A stretch of 64,000 nucleotides of DNA. It comes from Chlorokybus atmophyticus. Taxonomy: Eukaryota; Streptophyta; Chlorokybophyceae; Chlorokybales; Chlorokybaceae. The DNA lies in contig RHPI01000260.1 in the NCBI GenBank assembly GCA_009103225.1, positions 777,250 to 841,249 of the forward strand, in the 5' to 3' direction. Below, piece after piece: positions 45,522-55,278 of the stretch. Positions within the stretch are counted from its first letter, which is position 1, and every line of letters starts with the position of its first letter. Under the pieces are notes generated by a model, which saw only the letters and a program-made list of their open reading frames with translations, had not been told where the DNA came from and made no database searches. The translations under genes were made by a program, and so were the position numbers.

Positions 45522-46553
45522 CAAGCTGATTTGGAGTACGTAAAGCAAACACGACCAAGAACCCTCAGATATGTGAATTGGAAAGTCAGTAGTGCACTAT
45601 GTCCTGTGCAATTTGCTGATATGTGTATGTTACTTTTGACGCCTTTAGCCCAGTAGTCGTTGGAGGCGATTGGCAGGTAGCAAGTTAGTGGGCTGTATAC
45701 TAGGGCTATCTGTAGCTTGTATTCATGTTTGTTCATCCCAGCCTCCGCGATATGCAGATAATTGGCGGGGATGGGGAAGACATATGCTGTGCGCGGTTGC
45801 TGCACGCACTTCTTTTTTGTGCCTGCTTACCATGTGATACATGCATTACAACTTGCTTGTCAGCTGGCAAGTCAACAAGACGGTCACCACCATTGTCTAT
45901 CAATACACAATAGTTTTGGAGATCTATGTACTCACAAACAGCAGCTGATGCACCAGCATCTGGTAATCGAAGTCTACTGACAACATGTTGTGGTTGTGCT
46001 GTGTGTGGTGTGTATGCCGCTTGTGGACGACAGACCAGCAAATTGCAGAACAGCTTATGCGCCTGCTGGCCTAAGCGGCTGCTTCTAACAGCATGCCATG
46101 TATAGGGTATGAGTCATATCTGCAAGAATGCAAGCAAGCACGCAGTCCGTGCTCACAGCTGCCAATAGTCACAGTCACACACAAGCTAGCAAGCAAGGCA
46201 ATACACTTACATCACACCCGGGGCCAATCTACCACTGTAACCTATGTGCAATGCCGTTGGTGAAGCAGGCAGCTGTAGCGACAGCAAACACCAATCAACC
46301 AACCCGAGTGCACAAGTGTAGGCACAGTTAGCGGTGAAGTAGAGGCTTTGGTGTAGGCGCACAGCAAGGACGTGTGATGTGGTGTGTGTGATGGATGTAT
46401 GTGAAGCCTGCAATGCAAGCTGAGCTCTGAGAAAGCTGTAAGTTAGTGGCAACTTGATGGCAATGCCAGAATTGACACTGTGCAATGGAGACCTGAGATT
46501 CACCACGTGCAGGCACAGCAACACAACAAGCATGAAGTATCCAGAGCTAACCC
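45522..46553. other. Convergent intergenic region
   Basis: About 1 kb between the adenylyltransferase and helicase stop codons. Short frames only; nothing recognised. Confidence 0.5.
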
Positions 46554-49500
46554 TCAAGGGTTCTGCATGCACAGTCCCTGGGACCGCATCCAATCAAGCC
46601 AAGAAGACCAGATGGGATTGCTCCGAAGCGTGGCTGCATTGCCAGCAACAATGACTCCGCGTTTAGCGCGAGTCAGCGCCACATTCAATCGCCGCGGGTC
46701 AACCAGAAAACCCAGTTGGCCCCTGGAATTGGAGCGTACAGTAGATATGATAATCACCTGCACCAACCACAAGTGTATGCTACACCGCAGCATGACCTCA
46801 TCACATCTTTGTGTGGAACACTTGCTATGTTTGCAACGGTGACGTTGTTGGTTATAGGTACAAAGAATGCATGTTGTACCTCTTTCTCGCGCCCTTGAAA
46901 GCCATCGACAGTTGCTATCTCCAAGTTGTCTCCTATGCCGCTTGCCTGTTACAGGTAGGAACAAACTTGTACACACCAATCTCGCATTGAATCTGAATGA
47001 CAGCAGCAGGGTCTCAGGGTAGTTACCAACCTGGCACGTCTCAAGCAGCAAGGCTACTTGCGCTGAGTATGGAGATATAATGCCAATGTCATCTTCAGTG
47101 ACCGCGCCATTGGCCAACAAGCCTTGGACAGCATTTAACACCTGGCATGCATGCTTGTTTGTGAGAAATGAAATGCCATTGCTGCAAGAATTGGTTCAGT
47201 AGTCACAAACGCCATACCAAGTCTGCCTCTCTTTGGTTGAAGTATGATGGGCTGCCCTGCCTGCTGTTTTCAACACCTAAGCACTGGATAAAAGCGAGGG
47301 GTCTTGTACTGTCCGGCCAAGCAAATCTGTCACACAACAGGTCTCTTAACTGTTAGCAAGGTGTGCACGACATAGCTTCATGACAACCGCAGAACAGTGG
47401 CTCCATTACCCTGCAGGTGGTGTGCGGCCTTCAGGTGTTGGGAACGAGATCAGTCGGTTGCTGTAGAATGTCTGTGATGGGAACTCAGCTATGGAGGGGT
47501 GCATTCTGTCAGGACACAGCAAAGTTGAGCGTTGCGTTCATTGCATTTGGCTTCTATGCTGGCAGAGGTAAGCTCACCTGTACTGTGTGTTCAATAGCAT
47601 CGGCGCAACTCCCGCAGTTTCAAGTCTTTCGTACAAACTAATATCCAGCCTTGCCTGTGGCAAATACCAAAACCATGTTGCCACAAATTGTGCATGCATG
47701 CAACCGGCATTGCTGCAAGGAACTGTTGTAGGAATCAACACTTGTGCCTGAGTTGAGTCATTGGTAGGCTACCTCAAGAGCCTTTTGTGAGATAACCGTT
47801 GGCGGGAGCTGCTTGGGGTCTCCAACTAGCAAGGCGCTCTCCACGCCCAGGCTGAGTGGAATGATGCACACTGGTTCCGTGGCTTGCGTGGCTTCATCAA
47901 TGACGCATAGTCTGAACTTGCGCCCAGCAAGGATGTCACCACCAGCGCCAACACAGGTTGCGGCCACCACATCTGCATTGTCTATGATCTGACCAGAAAC
48001 GCACATATAACCAATTTTGTACACTCGCACCTGATAGAGAGAAGTCAAAATTGGTGTACCTGTTTTGCAACCTGATCCTCTACAGCTTCCATGAGTTGTT
48101 GGTCTGATCGACTCCATCGCTTTCTTTGCACTTGCTGAGAAGCAATCTCTTGCACTTTTGGATGTGCCGCCACCAACGCCTCTAGTGAGCGTTGTCTCAG
48201 CGCGGGTTGCATCTGAACAATCGCTCGGACTTCATTATGCATCAAGCAGTCAACCCGCATGTGTGCGATGTGCAAACCCGCAGTTCATGAGCACACCTTG
48301 ACAGGTTGACCGATGCGGACAACACGGACACCCAATCCAACCAATCCAGAAACCATGTTGTCCACTGCGACATTGCTGGACAAGGTCCACATTGCACGGA
48401 TTGGTTTGCACAGCAGTAGCAAACAGCCAGGCAGCACGCAAGCTCACCTATCAGCGCATGCCAATACTTGATGGCCTGTAAGCTGACGGCAAAGAGCAAT
48501 GAATCGTACGACTGTGTGAGTCTTGCCAGTGCCTGCTCAAACAGGATAGTGTTCAACAGCTGTTCCATGTGTGCAGAAGATATCGCGCTTGCCAATAATG
48601 TTCATGGTCAACACTAACATGATGCAACAGCAGATGTTGGCACCTGGTGGCCCTTGCCACAATGTCAGTCGCCGCTGCAGAGCCACTTCAATCGCTTTCT
48701 TTTGACTGTCATTCATTCTCTGCAAGCCAGCACTGCTGTCGAAGGCTGCACCGCTGTCCGTTGTAGGAGCTGCAGCATCCAGTCTTCGCCGTAATTCCCC
48801 CCGCAGCTGCGCAGCATGTGTCACAACAAGTGCTGACTTTGCTGTGGACGTCCAGATTGGAACAGCATTATTGGACAACACGAGTGGAAGGTAACCTGCC
48901 CAGCTGCGGCACCCTTGGCCCAAGGTGAAGTGCAATCAGCCATCATGGTCATGCTTTCTGCAGAGCTGTCACCTGTCACGAACAATTGCAAGCATCAGTA
49001 ATGCTAGCAGCCATATTGCACAGCGTATGAGATCCTCCCACCGTGGTCCAACAACAAGGCACATGCGGGTCTCAACATTCTTGCATCACTACACGTGTTG
49101 TGCACACTCTCTTATACCATCAAGCGTGAACTGCAAGATGATATCGCGCAAAGGGGCGCGTTGATTGGGAGGGGCCTCTGCCAATGTGTCAAGGGCAGCA
49201 CAGGCCCGAGCGTGCGTGACCTGCACACCGAAGCATCATTGAGTGTCCGACACTGCCCTCAAGCTGTGTGAAACAGACCAAAGAGTATAGGCCAGCGGCT
49301 GTGTACCGAGCTGGTGGCAAAGTCAACGCGCCATTTTCCGCCATGGACGCTCACTATGCTTGCTGCCTGATTGGCTGGGACGGCGATCTGGAGGAATCTG
49401 AACTATGGGTCAAGCACAGCCTTGTATTGCTACCACAGTGCATATTAGGTGGTTGTTGTGCGCCTCACCTGCGTGCACGCTCTGCAACCACTCCTTCAAA

Positions 49501-50904
49501 CCGTTCATCCTCCTCCAACGGGTTACTGGCAATCAGCATACAACCATTGAACCAAACGTCCACAGAAACGTGAACTTGCCAGCCATACCGTTGGCTGATG
49601 TAGACAATGTCTCCAGGTCGAAAGCGATAGTATGGAGGGAGAGGCCCGTTGTCACCTGGGGAGAACCGCAGCAGCTCATCCCTACAGTGGCAATGACATG
49701 TTATAAGTGCTGTACGGTGACAATCCGTGGATGCACGCAGTGTACATAATGTCAGCGTACTTGTATACTCGGCCGTCACTGCTTACTCTAAGATTGAACA
49801 GCGCAAATCCTTCTCTTAAAAGCCTGCTGTTGCTCCAAGTCTTGATCCGCGACTCCACTTGCTCCAACTCTTCCTCCTGCAGTGCAGCACTGCGCTCAGC
49901 AGCTCGTAAACACACAACATGGTTTGTGTTGAAGTAAGTGCACATACCAGCTCATATGCAAGGGCGGCCTTGAACCGCGTCAAGTAGTCATATAAAGCGC
50001 CGAGCTTAGCACTCTTCTTGGCGCTGCGCTGTCGGCCACCCGAGCGCGCCTTATTCAACTCAGCAGTGTCTTGCGCTGGCCTGAACACTGGCTGAAGCTG
50101 GGGCAGATCAGCTGTTTTTGTTTGCGCCGTACGTCTGACCTGGCTTACTTGGCCCCCCTGCTTAGTTGAACCCGCCTTGTTTTGCCCACCTATAGCGCAA
50201 TGCCAGTGATGTTGGCACCAAGGTCATGGACTTCTGTTTAGTCACAAGCCGCAATCCATGCACAACTGCTTATTGAACTGCAATGCATATAACTTCGCGC
50301 ACAACAGCCACAACCTTACAACAAATACAAAGGGCTGAGCACATTGCGTTAATAGACGTCACTACTGCTGGAAGCATATGAAGCTTTACGAACGAGCAAG
50401 CTCTATTGCACCGAGATTGTTTGTTCAAGACGTGTGAAGTTGATGGCCACCTTACATGGGAAATCAGGCAAGCAATGTCACACTCCACCTGATAGCACTA
50501 GCCAACCGTAGTAGCCAAGCAGAACTGCATTTTCTGCTTGGCTACTACGGTTGGCTAGTGCATGTAGTGCAAGCTGCATGTAGTGCAAGCTTGCATTGCA
50601 CACAGTTTGCTGGCACAGCAAATACTTGTCATGAAGACTTACCAGCGCCTTTCCTGCCGCTACGCTGGCTGCTACGGCTGCCACCACCAGCTGCTGCATG
50701 CACCGCGCGCAGAGCCTTCTGCTCCTGCTTCTTCCTCACACAGCCAGCCCGCAGCCGGCGAAGCTTCATGCGCTGCTCATCACCATGCACAGTCAAGACC
50801 TCCGCAACACCAGCTCCAGGCCATGACAAGCCCCGCAATTGCAGGCCCGCCATGCCCAGCGCCGGCCTGGTCTGGCCTAGTCTGGCCTGGCCTGCTCTAA
50901 GCAT
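46554..50904 (-). CDS. Superfamily 1 helicase of the UPF1/SMUBP-2 group
   Basis: The N-terminal exons (first near 50,640-50,904, then about 49,950-50,190, 49,760-49,880, 49,470-49,685 and 49,110-49,225) hold a basic leader, a coiled segment and the beta-barrel-like LPPYYRFRPGDIVYISQRYG. Motif Q/I spans 48644 (MNDSQKKAIEVAL, LWQGPPG) and the next exon 48448-48532 (TGKTHTVVRFIALCRQL), so the Walker A codons cross an intron. Then come motif Ia (SNVAVDNMVSGL), motif II (VIDEATQATEP), motif III (GDPKQLPPTV), motif IV (APMLLNTQYRMHPSI), IGIISPYSAQV, motif V (IATVDGFQGREKE) and motif VI (NVALTRAKRG). Helicases of this group unwind RNA or DNA 5'-3'. The protein ends soon after motif VI, with no R3H or AN1 domain as in animal IGHMBP2. 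A 30-bp inverted repeat lies in intron 1. The start codon is uncertain; 50850 is an alternative. Confidence 0.85.
50495..50561. repeat. 30-bp perfect inverted repeat inside an intron
   Basis: Arms at 50495-50524 and 50532-50561 are exact reverse complements around a 7-nt loop; the left arm begins GCACTAGCCAACCGTAG. It lies in intron 1 of the helicase gene. A short direct repeat (CATGTAGTGCAAGCT) follows the right arm twice. Confidence 0.95.
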
Positions 50905-51975
50905 TGCATTTAGTGTCTTAACACGTTAAGGCACTGATTGCTGCAACGCTGACGCTGACGCTATTTGGGCGGCAACGGTAGCCAAAACCATTGCCAAAAC
51001 GGAACAAGCGAGAGAGATCTGGATTCAGGCGGCGGTGTTGGCGGCATAGCTGGCGAGATCTGTGCGCCGGGCGGCTGATCCGGCGAGCTGGTTGCCTTAC
51101 GGGTGTGAGAGTGCCTGTCTTAGGAGGCGGGGAGCTTGTGCAGCGCTCGTCGGGCTGCGTTGTGTGAAGGCGAGCATCGGCTTGCTAATCCTGCGTGATT
51201 GCTGCCTGGCCTCCGGTGCTTATCTCGTTTTTGCCTTGTTTGAGTTGAAAGGCTGATGGTTTTTATGCTGTAGGCTTTTAGCTGTTGTCGTCAACCTACG
51301 CCAGCTTTAAGCCTGGGATCTTCCCTTGTGTAGGATCTATCAACTTCAAACTTTGATGCTGTTGCGGGCAACACAGGTAAAGCCTACTATCCGAAGCGTT
51401 AGCTTGTTCCTTGAGCTCAGATGTCCGTGATCTGTGCACACTCTCTGTATGTTAGCACCACCTCCAAAGCAAGTATGTCGACTCAGCGGCCATCTGACCA
51501 TCTGCAGTGCTGTGCAGGTCACTGCCTTGTTTCTAAGCACGCAGCTTTGCGATGCTGGGCTGCACGCCTTCACCCACAGTAACGAGCTGCTTCCCTTTAA
51601 GGTGTGGTAGCAAAGCTAGATTGTAATGAACGAAGGCTAGCTGCTCGTACATTGCCACGCTTGATGACTTGTATTGCAGGAGAGGTGACGCAAGTAGGTC
51701 ACACTTCCAAAGGCATAAAACAACCCACACGCATAGAAGAACAACAAAGAAACAAGCAACAAGATGGAATCGTCAGGTTAGCAATTGGCATTGACTCTTG
51801 CCAAGCAAAGTGGTGTGCATGCTGGCTCGAAATGGACAAGTAGCACAGACTTCACAGTTCTTAGTGTACTGCATATATTGAAGCTATATATTGAAAGGTA
51901 ATGCTTAGCAGACCGTCAACGTTCTATCATCTGCAGATTCGTCGCGCAGTCATAGATTACGCTCAGCACGCAAAC
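50905..51975. promoter_or_regulatory. Divergent upstream region of the helicase and lytic transglycosylase genes
   Basis: About 1.07 kb. It may hold 5' UTR or leader exons of the transglycosylase: ATG at 51764 (MESS) precedes a donor-like site, but its phase does not fit the next exon. No other gene is recognised. Confidence 0.4.
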
Positions 51976-53623
51976 ATGCACAGCTGCACATGCTCGAAGG
52001 AGGATTCACAGGACGCTACTTCTCCCGTTGGCAAGGTGAGCATTGCTGCAGCCCTTGCAACTTGACAGCTCACTGTGCTCTACGCGCCATCATCGTTGTT
52101 ACAATGTGAACTAATACAGCATGTTGTTGATGGGGTTTACTATCTGCCACTCAATCATCTTGTGCATACAGCGTGCTTCCCCGTTGAAGTTATTAAAGCG
52201 CAGTGGCCAAGCTAATGGGGTCAATGCCCGAGGGGCCACAGCGGTTGTATGCGCAGTGGCATTGGCTGCATGCTTAGCGGCTGCAGCCACAACGCGCTAC
52301 CGCGCCTTCCCTTTCAATTTGTTTGCGACCCCAGCCCCTGCGACCCCTCCACCTCCTCCCGTTGTTGCCGCCGCTGCACCCGTCACGACACCAGTCACAG
52401 TAAGCTGATGACCGGCATGCTGCAACGCAATTTCGTGTACATGTGCGCCTTGCACGTTGCCCAGCGACATGTTGGCAGTCAGTTGATTGACTATGTTGGT
52501 CAGGTCCCCAAGCCACAGTCACCCACTCTCAGAAAGCTATTGCGAGAGGTGCGCGCAGAGGCTATGGCAAAGGGTGTCTCCCAAAAAACACTTGAGCGCT
52601 GTCTTCGAGACCTGCAGCCTATCCCCGCTGTCATTGAGGCGGACAGAAACCAGCCCGAGTTCAAGATCAGCTTTCGCGAGTATATCAACAGGGTTGTGTG
52701 TGACTTGCGTATCAATGAAGGTGTCGAGAATTTCAAGCAACATGGTGATCTGCTCAAAGGAGTGGAAACGCGTTACGGAGTGCCTGCTGATATCTTGACT
52801 GCACTTTGGGGCGTAGAGTCCAAGTAAGCATTCATGCCAGTGTAAGGCAGTGTTCTCATGTTACCTTAGCCTCATTCGTAACGTTCTGGCCAGTTATGGA
52901 AGGGTAACAGGTGACTGGGATGTGATGCGCGCGCTGGCTACGCTGGCCATGGACACAGAGAGGGTGAGTGCGCCAACAACGTGGTGATCATGACGACGAT
53001 GATGATGATGTTAATAATTGATTATTATTAGCACTTCATTGTTTCTGGAATTGCTGGGTCACATGTGCTTTGGTCAACAGCCCCGGCGAGCGGCATACTT
53101 CAAGAACGAGCTCATTGAGGCGTTGATGATTGTGGAGGCAGGGCATGTTGGAACAAGCGGTGTGCTGCGTGGCTCGTGGGCTGGTGCCATGGGTCAGCCG
53201 CAGTTCATGCCTTCTTCATTCCGTGCTTACGCCGTTGACCATGATGGCGATGGTTGCGCCAACATATGGGACTCTCGTGCAGACGTCCTTGCCTCCATCG
53301 CCAACTACCTCGTACGTAATGGCTGGCAGGCTGGCCAGCCTTATGCACAGCAAGTCACGGTGCCACGCGGCTTGGATTCAGCGCTGTTTGGTCTTAAGGT
53401 TGACCGAACCATTGATGAGTGGTGGGACTTGGGCTTGCGATCTGCCATTGCGGATGAAGAACTGCCCGTGTCCTCATTGAAGGCTTCATTGGTAGCACCT
53501 GATGGTCCGAGTGGGCTTGCCTTTTTGGTGTATCCCAATTTCCGTGCTGTCATGCGCTACAATTCTTCCACCTATTATGCTGCCTCTGTAGGGCAACTTG
53601 CGCGAGCCATTGCTCGCGGCTAG
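51976..53623 (+). CDS. MltB-type lytic murein transglycosylase (SLT_2, GH103), membrane-anchored
   Basis: Exons 51937-52035 (ATG 51976), 52172-52399, 52465-52823, 52894-52963 and 53081-53623 join in phase to about 419 residues. A hydrophobic segment near residues 40-60 (AVVCAVALAACLAAAA) and a Pro-rich linker precede the catalytic domain. That domain carries VETRYGVPADILTALWGVES then NYGRVTGDWDV, with the catalytic Glu in WGVES; next RAAYFKNELIEAL, GSWAGAMGQPQFMPSSF, AYAVDHDGDGCANIWDS and ASIANYLVRNGW. The C-terminus matches bacterial MltB-like proteins (FLVYPNFRAVMRYN). These enzymes cleave the MurNAc-GlcNAc bond of peptidoglycan, forming 1,6-anhydroMurNAc. Four introns and eukaryotic neighbours argue against contamination. 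A role on plastid peptidoglycan or bacterial prey is inference. Confidence 0.88.
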
Positions 53624-54248
53624 AGCTGTATCTTAGTGTTGCATATAGCATATGAGCTACCAGTGCCGTAGGGTGAGTATAGGGGCACGGAATGTGAGCA
53701 GCCACAGCACAGAATGTCATGTATTCTGTACAATGGGACAGTTTTGTGCAGCACTTGAGAGCAATCTGTTAACCAATTGTTGCTGATTGCTTCATCATTC
53801 CCATGCATGATCTCAGTCGGGTGAGGGTGCATGCATGGTCGGGGATGGGACGTGGGGACATGTGAAGGCAAGTGTGGGAGTTGTGTCTTGTGTGTGACAC
53901 TTTGTTACAACAAAAAGGTAACGCCAGAGCTTATGACCTGGTGTAGCAAACACTCTGCTGGACACGCATTCATGCGCGCCTGCGTGCACACTTGTCATTG
54001 CATGCGTTGCACAATTTCGCAAGCACGCATGCTCACTTCCCTGCACACATGTGTTGGCTGCTGTATGCAGTTCGTTGCGCTCTACTGCATGTGCCCATTA
54101 CCATATCATGTACATAGCAGCACACCCCTTTTGTACACCCGTGCATGTACATTGACACCCACACGCGCGCACTAGAAGATCAAAGTCCTCAACTCGTCAC
54201 CAATACATCAAGCTGGCCCAGCAAGAGTCCATGCTCTACCCAACGCCC

Positions 54249-54343
54249 ATGTGGGCAGGTGATTACCAACTGCATATTGACTGCTGCATGTCTAACGGGG
54301 TAGAGGCAGTAGATTAGCGTGCCAGTAGTAGCCCGGTGGTCAA
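54249..54343 (+). repeat. Dispersed repeat, copy B
   Basis: Opens GTGGGCAGGT, has TCTAACGGGGTAG in the middle and ends TAGTAGCCCGGTGGT, in the same order as copy A. AGCACACCCC lies about 130 bp upstream. Confidence 0.65.
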
Positions 54344-54507
54344 CTAAATGTCATTTGCACGACACCTTGCATGTGTTGCTGCGTGTTGACTGGACTACAC
54401 GTTGTGCATGCGCATGCATGTCCTGCATTTGATGTACACTCATCCAAACCGGCAAGAAGAACATGTTTGAGGCGGGGTCCTAGCCAGCAGATGAAGGCCA
54501 TGAGCCC

Positions 54508-54620
54508 GTGTAGGCAGGTAATGCACTGCTAATACGCATGTATGCTTGCCTAATGGGGAGGTCTAGACTAGTGTGGTGTCGTGAGGTTTGAACAAACAGT
54601 GTGTACAGCCCGGTGGTTAT
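54508..54620 (+). repeat. Dispersed repeat, copy C (diverged)
   Basis: Opens GTAGGCAGGTA, has CCTAATGGGGAGG in the middle and ends ACAGCCCGGTGGT. It is about 18 bp longer than copy A or B. It is roughly 260 bp from copy B, and CATATCATGTACATA words occur near both (54,100 and 54,690). Confidence 0.55.
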
Positions 54621-55278
54621 GTTACAATGTGCTTGCATGCTGTTTGGCATGATGTGAGTGATGTCATGCATGTCTACAACTACTGGCAGCATATCATGTA
54701 CATAACTTGAATAGCTCTACTTGTCATTGCAAAGTACCCACAACATTTAAAACACACACAAATATCAGAACAAGGACTCACTTCAACCAGGTCCTCACCT
54801 CTTAAACGCCCTTAAGAAGCTACCAAGGCTCCCGTGAAGCGTCCTATGATGGCCAAAGCCTGTTAACAACATCGATGTTGCGTTGACAGTAGGTTACGCC
54901 ACTCGCAATGTAGCGGTATCAGCTGGTGGTGCCTTCTTGAGATACCTGACAGAAAACACATAGCATTATACATCCTCGGTTCAACGGCCCACAATTACAA
55001 CATTGCTGCATTCAAATGACATATGTGACCTAATAGCGTGTCATGCAAGAATGACACAAGCGACACATGCAACACGTTGAGCGTGATGACATGAGTAACT
55101 GCACAACACCTCACCAAAGCACGTTGACGCCATACAGCGAGGTGCGTGGCACTCGGTGCACTTACCACCATCGCTTCTTCGTCTTAGGGTTGAAAGCACG
55201 CATCAACACCACGTGCCCACTCGGGAGAGCACCGAATGGCCAACAATTCAATTGCAATCAACGCATTGAACGCGCTGA

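Larger units (their letters stand above)
53624..55278. other. Repeat-bearing intergenic region
   Basis: No gene is recognised. It contains dispersed-repeat copies B and C and many CATGCA/TGCATG words. The sequence after 54,720 has no clear feature. Confidence 0.45.
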
